DNA from: Anaeromassilibacillus sp. An250
Lineage (GTDB): Bacteria > Bacillota > Clostridia > Oscillospirales > Acutalibacteraceae
Direction of reading: 5' to 3'
Assembly (NCBI RefSeq): GCF_002159845.1
Contig: NZ_NFJK01000017.1
Location: forward strand, 1-64,000
DNA: 64,000 nucleotides
How positions within the stretch are numbered: the first letter of the stretch is position 1; every line of letters starts with the position of its first letter. Below, piece by piece: positions 42,112-50,976 of the stretch. The translations under genes and the position numbers were made by a program. Under the pieces are notes generated by a model that was given only the letters and a program-made list of their open reading frames with translations, was not told the DNA's origin and did not search any database.

Positions 42112-44001
42112 TTATACCATCAGGTTGCAGATCCGGTTTGAGAAGGCTACCGGGTCGTCGATGGAAACGCCTTCGATCAGCAACGCTTGATCGTACAAGA
42201 GCTGTGTATACTCTTTGAGCTTGTCTTTGTCCTCTGCATACAGGCTGCACAACTTTTCGAAAATCGGATGGTTGGAATTGATCTCAAGCACACGCTGCGC
42301 CTGTACTTTTTGATCGTTCGGCATCGAATTGAGCACCTTCTCCATTTCAATGGAGATCGCGCCTTCCGAAGACAAGCACACCGGATGCGTCTTCAGCTTT
42401 TGCGAAAGGATGACCTCTTTGACCTTGCCGTCCAAGGACTCCTTCATAAAGGCTAGCATATCCTTGTTCTCTTCCACCTTTTTCGCGGCTGCCTGCTTCT
42501 CTTCTTCGGTCTCCAAATCCAAGTCGTCTGCCGAAATGGAGCGGAATTCCTTATCGTCGTACTTCATCATCATGCGCAGGGCAAACTCATCCACGTTGTC
42601 CGTCAAATAGAGGATCTCATAGCCTTTGTCCTTGAGCGCCTCGGTCTGCGGCAGCATGTCAATCTTATCCGTTGTTTCGCCACAGGCGTAATAGATATAT
42701 TTCTGTCCTTCTTTCATGCGGCCCACATATTCTTTGAGCGTGACTAGTTTCTTTTCGCTCGAAGAGTAGAACAGCAGGAGATCCTGCAAGACATCCTTGT
42801 GCATTCCATAGTCTTCGTACACGCCGTATTTAAGTTGCAAACCGAAGTTCTTATAGAAGGATTCGTATTTGTCGCGGTCATTGAGGAGCATGCTCTCCAA
42901 CTCGGACTTGATCTTTTTCTCCAACCTGGAAGCAATCACCTTCAGCTGGCGGTCATGCTGCAACATTTCTCTGGAAATATTCAGCGATAAATCCTGCGAA
43001 TCGACAAGGCCCTTCACAAAGCTGAAGTAATCGGGCAGCAAATCCGGGCATTTCTCCATGATCAACACGCCGTTGGAATAGAGCTGAAGCCCCTTTTCAT
43101 AATCACGGGTGTAAAAATCGAACGGGGCGCGCGCCGGGATGAACAGCAGGGCGTTATAGGTGGCCACACCCTCCGTGCTGCTGTGGATCACCTTGAGCGG
43201 CTTCTCATAATCGTTGAATTTCTCCTGATAGAAACGGTTGTATTCGTCCTCGGTGATTTCATTCTTATTTTTGCGCCAGAGTGGTACCATGCTATTCAGG
43301 GTTTCATTCTCTGTATAGGTCTCAAATTCGGGGTTCTTTTCGTCGCACCCCTCCTTCATGCGGCTCTTCTCCACATCCATGCGGATGGGATAGCGGATAT
43401 AATCAGAGTATTTCTTGACAAGGTTCTTGATGGTATAGGTATCCAGGAACTCGTCGTAATTGTTCTCTTCCGTATTTGGCTTGATGTTCAGAACGATTTC
43501 TGTGCCATGGCCCTCTTTTTCGCACAGTTCCATGGTGTAACCCTCAGCGCCCCGGCTGGTCCATTTCCAAGCCTCATCGCTGCCATAAGCGCGGCTGACC
43601 ACGGTGACGCAGTCGCTCACCATAAAGGCCGAATAGAAGCCCACGCCAAATTGGCCGATGATCTCAATATCCTCTTTGGGCTCGTTGTCCTTCTTAAAGT
43701 TCAGCGAACCGCTTTTCGCAATCGTACCCAAGTTGTTTTCCAACTCGTCCTTCGTCATGCCGCAGCCATTGTCCGTGATGGTCAACGTCCGCGCTTCCTT
43801 ATTCGGCTGGATGGAGATGCTGAAATCCTCCCTGGAAAGGCCGGTATCCCCGTCGGATAACGTTTTATAATAGAGCTTATCAATAGCGTCGCTTGCGTTG
43901 GAAATCAACTCGCGTAGGAAAATTTCACGATGTGTATAGATGGAATTAATCATCAAATCCAAAAGGCGCTTCGACTCCGCCTGAAACTGCTTCATTTCCA
44001 T
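42112..44001 (-). CDS. htpG: Hsp90-family chaperone
   Basis: A 629-residue ATP-dependent chaperone. The GHKL ATPase domain shows [36 protein letters not shown], and [15 protein letters not shown]; the middle domain follows with [17 protein letters not shown]. The length fits bacterial HtpG. ATG 44001 follows AGAGGTTGATTGATC. A CIRCE element sits 31 bases upstream, so HrcA control is expected. Confidence 0.97.
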   Translation of the reverse strand: MEMKQFQAESKRLLDLMINSIYTHREIFLRELISNASDAIDKLYYKTLSDGDTGLSREDFSISIQPNKEARTLTITDNGCGMTKDELENNLGTIAKSGSLNFKKDNEPKEDIEIIGQFGVGFYSAFMVSDCVTVVSRAYGSDEAWKWTSRGAEGYTMELCEKEGHGTEIVLNIKPNTEENNYDEFLDTYTIKNLVKKYSDYIRYPIRMDVEKSRMKEGCDEKNPEFETYTENETLNSMVPLWRKNKNEITEDEYNRFYQEKFNDYEKPLKVIHSSTEGVATYNALLFIPARAPFDFYTRDYEKGLQLYSNGVLIMEKCPDLLPDYFSFVKGLVDSQDLSLNISREMLQHDRQLKVIASRLEKKIKSELESMLLNDRDKYESFYKNFGLQLKYGVYEDYGMHKDVLQDLLLFYSSSEKKLVTLKEYVGRMKEGQKYIYYACGETTDKIDMLPQTEALKDKGYEILYLTDNVDEFALRMMMKYDDKEFRSISADDLDLETEEEKQAAAKKVEENKDMLAFMKESLDGKVKEVILSQKLKTHPVCLSSEGAISIEMEKVLNSMPNDQKVQAQRVLEINSNHPIFEKLCSLYAEDKDKLKEYTQLLYDQALLIEGVSIDDPVAFSNRICNLMV

Positions 44002-44031
44002 GATCAATCAACCTCTTGTATCTCTTTAAAT

Positions 44032-44058
44032 TTAGCACTCTTTACACCTAAGTGCTAA
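44032..44058 (-). promoter_or_regulatory. CIRCE element (HrcA operator)
   Basis: TTAGCACTC, nine bases, then AAGTGCTAA. Only one base differs from the perfect inverted repeat TTAGCACTC-N9-GAGTGCTAA. It lies between the promoter region and the htpG start. Confidence 0.88.
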
Positions 44059-44196
44059 TTGTATTGTAGTACAACTTTTCCCAAAATGCAATGAATAAAT
44101 TATGAACAAACAAACCCGTTCTGAAACAAAAAATTGGACAACATGGATTCCTCCATATTGCCCAATACAATGGATGCCGAATGTTTATCTGTGATC

Positions 44197-45390
44197 TTAC
44201 TCTTTCGTTTTTTCTGCGATGCGAGGTACGTAATCGTGATCTACGGTCAGCACTGCGAAGTAAGTAGCGTTCAAGTTTGCAATCTGTTCCGAAATGCGCT
44301 GGATCAGCTCCGTATCCGACCATTGGAATCCAAACGGCACACAAACGTCAAAAATCACATTGGTGTGGGTCGTCCCCCAAACCACACGGAAATCGTGCAT
44401 ACTGATCTGATCCGAGAGTCCGTTTAAAATCTGTTCCACCTGTTGTTTCAGCTTTGTCGTGCGTTCATCGTCCGTCACCACGGGATCCAGATGGATCACC
44501 AGGTGGATGTTCATATCCCGAAGGAAATCGCGCTCGATGTTATCAATGATATCATGGCTGACCAAGATATCCTGCTCCGCAGGGACCTCGCAGTGTACCG
44601 AAGCAAAGCAGCGGCCCGGCCCATAGTTGTGTACATTCAGGTCGTGCAGGCCCAGAACACCGTCGTAGCTCAAGATCTTTTGGTAAATACCCTGCACCAA
44701 TTCTTCGGTCGGCGCGACCCCCAACAGCGGATTGCTGGTTTCCATAATCAACTGCACGCCGCCGACCACAATCAGAAGCGCCACAATCAAGCCCATCCAG
44801 CCATCCAAATTATAGCTGGTCAACCAGGTGATCCCCATGCCAATCAAAATGGCAACCGTGCTGAATACGTCGTTGCGGCTGTCCGCCGCCGTCGCCTCCA
44901 GTGTGGTTGAGGAAATACGCCGGCCAACCGTCCGATAAAACAGGAATTGCCACAACTTGATCAGCACCGAAACGACCAAGATTCCCACCGCCACCAGGCT
45001 GGTTTCGCTCTCTTCCGGATGGAGGATCTTTCCCAGAGAGGACTGCGCCAATTGGAATCCCAGCAGAAGGATCACCAGCGATACGATCAGCCCGCTGATG
45101 TATTCAATCCGCGCATGGCCATAGGGATGCTCTTTATCCGCCGGTTTCGCCGAAAGCTTGAATCCTACCAAAGTCACCACGGAGGATGCGGAATCCGACA
45201 GGTTGTTGACCGCATCCGCCACAATCGCGACGCTGTGAAAGACAATCCCTGCAAAAATCTTGATACAAAACAACAGGATATTGGTGGCAATGCCAACAAT
45301 CCCGGCGAATTTCCCATAGCGTTCGCGCACGGTGTGATTTTCCACGTCCTGATAATCCTTGACAAAAAGGCGTATCAATAAATTGGTCAT
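44197..45390 (-). CDS. Cation diffusion facilitator family transporter
   Basis: A 397-residue metal exporter. Six helices include HSVAIVADAVNNLSDSASS (Asn/Asp and Asp metal ligands) and KEHPYGHARIEYISGL; EATAADSRNDVFSTVAI has the second DxxxD set. The cytoplasmic domain (VHNYGPGRCFASVHCEVPAEQDI, then a second ferredoxin-like repeat) is longer than in FieF. It exports Zn2+, Fe2+ or Mn2+ in relatives; the metal is not certain. ATG 45390 follows AGGGGG. Confidence 0.93.
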   Translation of the reverse strand: MTNLLIRLFVKDYQDVENHTVRERYGKFAGIVGIATNILLFCIKIFAGIVFHSVAIVADAVNNLSDSASSVVTLVGFKLSAKPADKEHPYGHARIEYISGLIVSLVILLLGFQLAQSSLGKILHPEESETSLVAVGILVVSVLIKLWQFLFYRTVGRRISSTTLEATAADSRNDVFSTVAILIGMGITWLTSYNLDGWMGLIVALLIVVGGVQLIMETSNPLLGVAPTEELVQGIYQKILSYDGVLGLHDLNVHNYGPGRCFASVHCEVPAEQDILVSHDIIDNIERDFLRDMNIHLVIHLDPVVTDDERTTKLKQQVEQILNGLSDQISMHDFRVVWGTTHTNVIFDVCVPFGFQWSDTELIQRISEQIANLNATYFAVLTVDHDYVPRIAEKTKE

Positions 45391-45415
45391 AAAATCCCCC
45401 TCGCTTCTAATGGGA

Positions 45416-45946
45416 TCAATCTGCGAAGAGACTGCCCCCCGCGCAATCAATGGTCACAAAGAGTGGAAAATCTTCAATTTGAAGTTCCTTGACCGACTCA
45501 CAACCGAGATCCTCATAAGCGATCACCTTTAAACTGCGCACACATTTGGCCGCCAATGCGCCGGCACCGCCGATGGCGCAGAGGTATACAGCCCCATTAC
45601 GGCGGATGGCATCCACCACGGCTGGGGCGCGGTTCCCCTTCCCAATCATGCACACCATGCCCAGATCCAGCAAGCGCGGGGCAAAGACGTCCATCCTTGA
45701 AGAAGTGGTCGGGCCACAGGCACCGATGGGCAACCCCTCCGGGGCGGGCGTCGGCCCGGCATAATAAACGGTGGACCCCTGTATCGGGAAGGGCGGCTCC
45801 TCTCCGCGGTCTAACTGTGCGCAGATGCGCTTGTGCGCTGCGTCGCGGGCGGTGTAAATGGTGCCGCTCAACAGGAGCTGGTCGCCCGCGCGGAGCGTCT
45901 TCGCGCGCTCCATCAATTCACTGGTATGAACCCGAATCCGTTCCAT
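45416..45946 (-). CDS. Class I fumarase/tartrate dehydratase beta subunit, orphan
   Basis: A 176-residue Fe-S hydro-lyase beta domain: LLLSGTIYTARDAAHKRI, PIGACGPTTSSRMDVFAP, MIGKGNR and YLCAIGGAGALAAKCV. In two-subunit enzymes the alpha subunit carries the 4Fe-4S cluster and is usually the neighbouring gene. Here the neighbours are a CDF transporter and corA, so the alpha subunit must lie elsewhere. Start ATG 45946 has GGAGGGATAA upstream. Confidence 0.88.
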   Translation of the reverse strand: MERIRVHTSELMERAKTLRAGDQLLLSGTIYTARDAAHKRICAQLDRGEEPPFPIQGSTVYYAGPTPAPEGLPIGACGPTTSSRMDVFAPRLLDLGMVCMIGKGNRAPAVVDAIRRNGAVYLCAIGGAGALAAKCVRSLKVIAYEDLGCESVKELQIEDFPLFVTIDCAGGSLFAD

Positions 45947-45969
45947 GATTTTATCCCTCCACAAAAGAA

Positions 45970-45991
45970 GGGAGCTGCCTTTGCAGTTCCC
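45970..45991 (-). terminator. Hairpin after corA
   Basis: GGGA-CTGC and GCAG-TCCC pair around a four-base loop; the minus strand continues TTCTTTTG. It falls between corA and the fumarase-like gene. Confidence 0.6.
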
Positions 45992-46008
45992 TCGTTTGGT
46001 TCGTCCCT

Positions 46009-46932
46009 TTAGAACATATCCTTCTTCCGAAGGATCAAATATGCAATCCCCATGCTTACAATGGCCAAAAGCAACGGGAACCAGAAAAACGGCAGCGGAA
46101 GCCCCTCGACATTCATCCCATAGAAACTGGAGATAACCGTCGGAATGGAGATGATCAGGGTGATGGAGGCCAAGACCTTCATCACGATGTTCAAGTTGTT
46201 GCTGATGACCGAGGCAAAGGCATCCATCGTGCCGGAAAGGATGTTCAAATAAATGCTGGACATCTCAATCGCCTGCCGGACCTCGATCAGCACATCTTCC
46301 AGCAGGTCCTGGTCTTCCTCATAAAGCTTCACAACGCGTCCGCGTGAAATTTTCTCAATGGTAATTTCACTGCCTTTTAGCGAAGAGGAGAAGTAGACCA
46401 AGGACTTCTCAATATCCAAAAGCTGAATCAGCTCAGAATTCTTCATGGATTTGCGCAGCTCACGCTCCACATGGCTGCTGAGTTTATCAATCTGCTTCAA
46501 ATACTGCAAATATTTTGTTGCAATCCGGAGCATCAGATGAAGGATAAAGCGCGTTTTCAGATTGGTCTGTACCCCTTTGACCGCCCCATCTGTAAACTCA
46601 TCCAGGACGGGGTTCCCCCTTGTACAGACGGTAATCACATTTTTTTCTGTGATAATGATGCCGAGCGGCGTGGTGGAATAGGTCACATTGTCGCCGGACG
46701 TTTCCGCCACCGGCATATCGATGATGACCAACGTGCTGTAATCTTCGGTATCAATATGCGAAGATTCCTCTTCGTCCATTGCGGCACGGAAGAAGTCCGG
46801 TTCAATCTGGAAATCTTCAATCAGGCCGCTAATCTCCGCATCGGTCGGGGCAATGCAGTTGATCCAGCAACCCGGTTCGCATGCCTCCAACTGAGTAATA
46901 TGTCCGTCAATCGTCTTGTAGTAGGACAGCAT
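46009..46932 (-). CDS. corA: CorA-family magnesium transporter
   Basis: A 307-residue pentameric channel subunit for Mg2+ (or Co2+). A long cytoplasmic funnel with coiled-coil helices is followed by two C-terminal helices, with the selectivity motif SSFYGMNVEGLPLP between them and a basic tail RKKDMF. I chose ATG 46932, nine bases after AAAGGAG; ATG 46941 is too close to that site. The first codons overlap the end of a short leader ORF in another frame. Confidence 0.94.
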   Translation of the reverse strand: MLSYYKTIDGHITQLEACEPGCWINCIAPTDAEISGLIEDFQIEPDFFRAAMDEEESSHIDTEDYSTLVIIDMPVAETSGDNVTYSTTPLGIIITEKNVITVCTRGNPVLDEFTDGAVKGVQTNLKTRFILHLMLRIATKYLQYLKQIDKLSSHVERELRKSMKNSELIQLLDIEKSLVYFSSSLKGSEITIEKISRGRVVKLYEEDQDLLEDVLIEVRQAIEMSSIYLNILSGTMDAFASVISNNLNIVMKVLASITLIISIPTVISSFYGMNVEGLPLPFFWFPLLLAIVSMGIAYLILRKKDMF

Positions 46933-46990
46933 TGCGTTCATCTCCTTTATTCTCTTTTTCTATGTGACTACATAAAGGGTCCGGTTTCAC
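46907..46990 (-). CDS. Leader peptide ORF (27 codons) before and overlapping corA
   Basis: GTG 46990 has a perfect GGGAGG seven bases upstream (47003-46998). The peptide starts MKPDPLCSH and is then charged (EKENKGDERN) to a TGA at 46909-46907, inside corA in another frame. The corA ribosome binding site lies within this ORF, so its translation should affect corA. The KPDP start resembles MEPDP of the enterobacterial MgtL leader, where alternating Pro and acidic residues make ribosomes fall off at low Mg2+. Function is inferred; only the ORF, its ribosome binding site and the overlap are seen. Confidence 0.5.
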   Translation of the reverse strand: MKPDPLCSHIEKENKGDERNAVLLQDD

Positions 46991-47022
46991 AATGCCACCT
47001 CCCAACGGGCGCAGGAATGCGC

Positions 47023-47049
47023 AAAAAAATGCGCGCGGATGTACGCGCG
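47023..47049 (-). terminator. Terminator-like hairpin in the corA leader (possible attenuator)
   Basis: CGCGCG pairs with CGCGCG around a six-base loop (47049-47032) and is followed two bases later by seven T on the minus strand (47029-47023). It lies between the promoter and the leader ORF. A GCGC before and after the T run could form an alternative pairing. Confidence 0.5.
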
Positions 47050-47076
47050 AACACTTTTTCTCTCGATAACAAATTC

Positions 47077-47104
47077 ATTATAGCACAAAAAGTGGAGATT
47101 TCAA
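47077..47104 (-). promoter_or_regulatory. corA promoter, extended -10
   Basis: Minus strand TTGAAA (47104-47099), 16 bases, TATAAT (47082-47077) preceded by TGC. Bases 47105-47216 hold nothing further that I can support. Confidence 0.7.
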
Positions 47105-47216
47105 GGGTGCGCAGCACATTTTGCGCATTATTTTCAGAAATTTATCCTGTAATGCCACACAGGGCCCAATTTGGCCTCAAATCATCTTTTTTCTATTCCA
47201 GTTTTGAATGGGCACG

Positions 47217-47243
47217 AAAAAAGCCCGGAATGTTCCGGGCTTT
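47217..47243 (-). terminator. Terminator after ftsZ
   Basis: AAAGCCCGGAA and TTCCGGGCTTT pair around a two-base loop, with TTTTTTC on the minus strand. It closes the dcw transcript. Confidence 0.88.
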
Positions 47244-47261
47244 AAGCGTCCTTATGTACGA

Positions 47262-48389
47262 TTACTTGCGATTAAAAATCGACATGATATCTATGAAAGT
47301 ATCATCGTCGTCGATGGGGGCTGGAGCTGACCGGCGGGACTGGCTATCACGGCTATCGCGTGTATTATTGGAATACGTCCCCGTAGGCGCGCTGCTCTTA
47401 CGGTCATCCTGGGCGGCTTCGTTGCTGCCGTCGTGCGTTGCAAATCCAGTAGCAATAACCGTAACACTCATTTCGTCTTCCATGCTCTCATCAAAGGCAG
47501 CGCCCCAAATGATATTTGCATCTTCGTGTGCCTGGGAAGCAATCATAGAAGAGGCTGTTTCGATTTCGTCCAAACCGATATCCGGGGAAGAAGTAATATT
47601 CACAATCACACCCTTTGCGCCATTGATCGCCGTCTCCAACAGCGGGCTGGAAATCGCCATATTTGCCGCTGCCTCCGCCTTATCCTTGCCGGATGCGCGG
47701 CCAACGCCCATGTGCGCATAGCCAGCGTCTTTCATGATCGCCGTAACGTCCGCAAAGTCCAAGTTGACCAATCCGGGGAGCTTAATCAGGTCCGAGATGC
47801 TCTGCACGCCCTGGCGGAGCACATCGTCCGCGATGGAAAACGCATTCACCAGCGTAATCCGCTGCTCGCTCACCAACTTCAGGCGTTCATTCGGAATGAC
47901 TACAAGGGAATCCACATGTTCACGCAAGGCGGCGATTCCGCTCTCCGCCTGTTCCATGCGGCGTCTGCCTTCAAATGCAAAGGGTTTTGTGACAATGCCA
48001 ACGGTCAAAACACCCATATCGCGCGCCACTTCCGCAACGATCGGCGCCGCACCCGTGCCCGTACCGCCGCCCATACCGGCGGTAATGAATACCATGTCGC
48101 TCCCACGGATCGCCGCCGCAATTGCCTCACGGCTTTCCTCACCGGCCTTTTGGCCCATCTCCGGCTTCGAGCCGGCGCCCTTTCCGTGGGTCACCTTCTC
48201 GCCAATCTGAATCTTTTGGGTTGCTTTTGAACGGTAAAGTGCCTGCTTATCTGTATTGATGGAGATAAACTCCACCCCTTGGACCCCCATGGACACCATG
48301 CGGTCGATAGCGTTCCCGCCGCCGCCGCCGACGCCAATCACTTTTATCTGTACAATATTGTCAAAATCATTATCAATCTCAAAAGGCAT
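47262..48389 (-). CDS. ftsZ: Cell division GTPase FtsZ
   Basis: A 375-residue tubulin-like GTPase that forms the division ring. [17 protein letters not shown] opens the GTPase fold, [16 protein letters not shown] is the tubulin signature, and [15 protein letters not shown] is the T7 synergy loop. The C-terminal linker is short and ends in a conserved-type tail ([14 protein letters not shown]). ATG 48389 has AAGGGGGA upstream. It is the last gene of the dcw cluster; ftsA is absent. Confidence 0.97.
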   Translation of the reverse strand: MPFEIDNDFDNIVQIKVIGVGGGGGNAIDRMVSMGVQGVEFISINTDKQALYRSKATQKIQIGEKVTHGKGAGSKPEMGQKAGEESREAIAAAIRGSDMVFITAGMGGGTGTGAAPIVAEVARDMGVLTVGIVTKPFAFEGRRRMEQAESGIAALREHVDSLVVIPNERLKLVSEQRITLVNAFSIADDVLRQGVQSISDLIKLPGLVNLDFADVTAIMKDAGYAHMGVGRASGKDKAEAAANMAISSPLLETAINGAKGVIVNITSSPDIGLDEIETASSMIASQAHEDANIIWGAAFDESMEDEMSVTVIATGFATHDGSNEAAQDDRKSSAPTGTYSNNTRDSRDSQSRRSAPAPIDDDDTFIDIMSIFNRK

Positions 48390-48522
48390 TGCTGCGTCCC
48401 CCTTAAACATCCTTTTATTCCATAGCGCCAGACTTTGCCTAGGATATTACTAATTTATCACTTTTACAAAACAATTTCAATAACTATTTGCGTAAGCTTA
48501 AAAGTTTCCAAACTTTCCCAAG

Positions 48523-49539
48523 CTATCCAGGCGCCGCTGCACTCGAATTTGAATAATCCGGTTCGAATGGTACTCTATTGTCCATGGCATCCGAAAGCTT
48601 CAAAGTTCCTTTTTCGGTATCTTTGATCCCTCCGGCATCTAATATTCCTTTTGCGTAATGGAGTTTATACTCCAAATCGGTGGGCAACCCCAGCTCCATC
48701 GTAATGCGGTTATCGTAAAGGATCACGAGGTTATACCGGTCGCTAAGATCGATCTCCGTAATCTTGTCCAATCCGCTTTCCTCAATGGCCGTCCAAAGCT
48801 CCTGAAAGATCTCTTTTGACTTGTGGCTGGAATCTTCCCCCCCAGCAAGTGTGGACTCGCTCGGACTGCTCCCCGATGCTTCGGCAGACGACCCATCCGC
48901 TTCCGAAGCATCGTCCGCAGGCGAGGAACTCAACTCCACATCATCCGTGTATACAATCGGTTGCCCTACTTCGGCCTTTGCAAGATCCAGCCCTTTCACC
49001 AAAGTAACCCCCTGGGGGAGAGTATCCACAAATTCCAATACCTTGTCGCCGCTTCCAATCAGCGCATACTGCCCTTCATAGGCGATCGCACCCTTTGCGG
49101 TATCGTCCTCGACATGGATCACAATGGTGGCAGGTAACTGCCGGGAAACGGTTGCTGCTTTGATATAAGGCAACTGGCTTTCAATGGCCGTACGCGCCTC
49201 TTTTGTCTTGGCTAAGAACAGGTTTTCCCCCTGCACGATTCCACTAATCGAAACAATCTGCTGCGCTGGATAACGAGAACTACCCGTCACTTGGATGGTA
49301 TCGATTTTGAACAACACCGTTAAAGAAAGCGTCACCGCTGCAACGACGACAAACAAAAACATCGCTATGTAAAATAGGATTGCCCGCCGGCGCTTCCGGC
49401 GGCGGCGTAGAGCCGCCCGCTGCTCAATTCCGTGTGGGACCTGCCGCCCACTGGAATAGTGCGGCGGTTCTCTCGGAGGGTTCTGTGGAGTCCTCCGGCT
49501 TTGCGGGCCGTCTCTCGTGCCGTTGGGTGTCCTTGCCAT
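48523..49539 (-). CDS. ftsQ: Cell division protein FtsQ/DivIB
   Basis: A 338-residue protein with a basic cytoplasmic N-terminus (RRRRKRRR), one helix (residues about 55-75), a POTRA domain (FKIDTIQVTGSSRYPAQQIV) and the FtsQ beta domain (RQLPATIVIHVEDD). Unusual is an inserted Ser/Asp/Glu-rich stretch at residues about 205-245. The start is probably ATG 49539 (GGAAG ten bases upstream) rather than 49560. Confidence 0.88.
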   Translation of the reverse strand: MARTPNGTRDGPQSRRTPQNPPREPPHYSSGRQVPHGIEQRAALRRRRKRRRAILFYIAMFLFVVVAAVTLSLTVLFKIDTIQVTGSSRYPAQQIVSISGIVQGENLFLAKTKEARTAIESQLPYIKAATVSRQLPATIVIHVEDDTAKGAIAYEGQYALIGSGDKVLEFVDTLPQGVTLVKGLDLAKAEVGQPIVYTDDVELSSSPADDASEADGSSAEASGSSPSESTLAGGEDSSHKSKEIFQELWTAIEESGLDKITEIDLSDRYNLVILYDNRITMELGLPTDLEYKLHYAKGILDAGGIKDTEKGTLKLSDAMDNRVPFEPDYSNSSAAAPG

Positions 49540-49584
49540 GCTGGTTTCACTTCCTTCCATTTGGACTTGCCGCTTGGCTCCCTA

Positions 49585-50844
49585 TCAATCCGGAAGCCGC
49601 TTTACCTGCGCGCCGAGAAGGCACAAATTTTCTTCTAAGCATTCATACCCGCGGTCAATGTGCCGCACACCGCTGACGAGGGTTTCCCCCTGGGCCGCCA
49701 ACCCGGCTACGACCAACGCTGCGCCTCCACGCAGGTCTGCCGCTTCCACAGGCGCGCCGGAAAGGCGTCCAACACCTTCCACCACAGCTACGCGCCCCTC
49801 CACCTTGATATTGGCCCCCAGGCGGAGCAACTCCCCCACATGCTTATAACGGCTTTCAAAAATATTTTCAACAAAGATGCTTGTGCCATTCGCTACGGCG
49901 GCCATTGCCATCATAGGCGCTTGTGCGTCTGTCGGGAAACCCGGATAAGGCATGGTCCGCACATTCTTTATCCGGCCCAACCGGCTTGGCGCAGACATAT
50001 AAATCTCCTTTTCATGAATAGCAAAACGGCATCCACTTTCTTCAAACAATGGAAGGACTGGCGCCAGATGTTCCGGGACGACGTGGTTCAATATAATGCT
50101 GCCCCCCGTCGCCGCCGTTGCCGCCAGATAAGTTGCAGCGGCAATCCGGTCTGGGATCACCTCATGCTCACAGCCGTGCAGGCTTTTTACACCCTCAATA
50201 ACAATGGTGCTATCCCCTGCACCGCTGATCTTCGCACCGCAACAGTTTAAGAAATCCGCCAAATCGCAGATTTCCGGTTCACGGGCCGCATTGGTAATCG
50301 TGGTCGTCCCACCTGCACAGCAGGCGGCAAGCAGGACATTTTCCGTCGCCCCAACGCTCGGGAAAGAAAAGGCAATCTGGACGCCTTTGAGTCCTTCCGG
50401 CGCACTGCACTTCAAACAACCGTGATCCTCTTGAATGGTGACCCCCATCTTCCGCAGAGCGGAGAGGTGCAGATCGATCGGACGCGGACCCAACTCGCAA
50501 CCTCCTGGAAACGAAAGCTCTGCACGGCCCATCCTGGAAAGGATCGCACCCAAAAAGACAATGGAAGAGCGCATTTCTCGCATCAGGTGCTCTGGAATAT
50601 CGCTCTGTTCCACGCCGCGCGGGTCAATCAAAACATCCGAGCCGGAGCGCCCCGTGCGGCACCCCAGATGCTGTAAAATCTTTTCCGAAGTCTTTACATC
50701 GGAAAGGACCGGACAGTTATGTAGCACACATGTGCTGTCACAGAGCAGCGAAGCCGCCATCAAAGGTAGTGTACTGTTTTTCGCGCCATGTACGCGAATT
50801 TCCCCCTTTAACCGGCTGGGCCCTTGAATCAAAAGTTTTGACAT
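49585..50844 (-). CDS. murA: UDP-N-acetylglucosamine 1-carboxyvinyltransferase
   Basis: A 419-residue enzyme for the first committed step of peptidoglycan synthesis (PEP plus UDP-GlcNAc). HGAKNSTLPLMAASLL binds substrate, and SFPGGCELGPRPIDLHL carries the PEP-reactive Cys (fosfomycin target). GFPTDAQAPMMAMA is a late motif. ATG 50844 follows AAAGGGGTG. The residues around the active site agree with a functional, fosfomycin-type enzyme. Confidence 0.96.
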   Translation of the reverse strand: MSKLLIQGPSRLKGEIRVHGAKNSTLPLMAASLLCDSTCVLHNCPVLSDVKTSEKILQHLGCRTGRSGSDVLIDPRGVEQSDIPEHLMREMRSSIVFLGAILSRMGRAELSFPGGCELGPRPIDLHLSALRKMGVTIQEDHGCLKCSAPEGLKGVQIAFSFPSVGATENVLLAACCAGGTTTITNAAREPEICDLADFLNCCGAKISGAGDSTIVIEGVKSLHGCEHEVIPDRIAAATYLAATAATGGSIILNHVVPEHLAPVLPLFEESGCRFAIHEKEIYMSAPSRLGRIKNVRTMPYPGFPTDAQAPMMAMAAVANGTSIFVENIFESRYKHVGELLRLGANIKVEGRVAVVEGVGRLSGAPVEAADLRGGAALVVAGLAAQGETLVSGVRHIDRGYECLEENLCLLGAQVKRLPD

Positions 50845-50976
50845 AGCCGCACCCCTTTTCCCCTGGGAAACATGCCGGCGCCCGGCGTTTTCCACGTATT
50901 ACAGGAATTTTTTGAACTGCTGTATACTATGCACAGGGGGTGTATGCTGTGCACATTAGAAAAAAGAGCGCAGGCC

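Noticed and set aside
46942-47216. Possible M-box Mg2+ riboswitch before corA
   Set aside because: No M-box core sequences were found and the leader is only about 140 nt; a hairpin plus leader ORF fits better.
46471-47721. Plus-strand frame of 416 codons across corA, the intergenic region and ftsZ
   Set aside because: It runs antisense through two conserved genes and a terminator.
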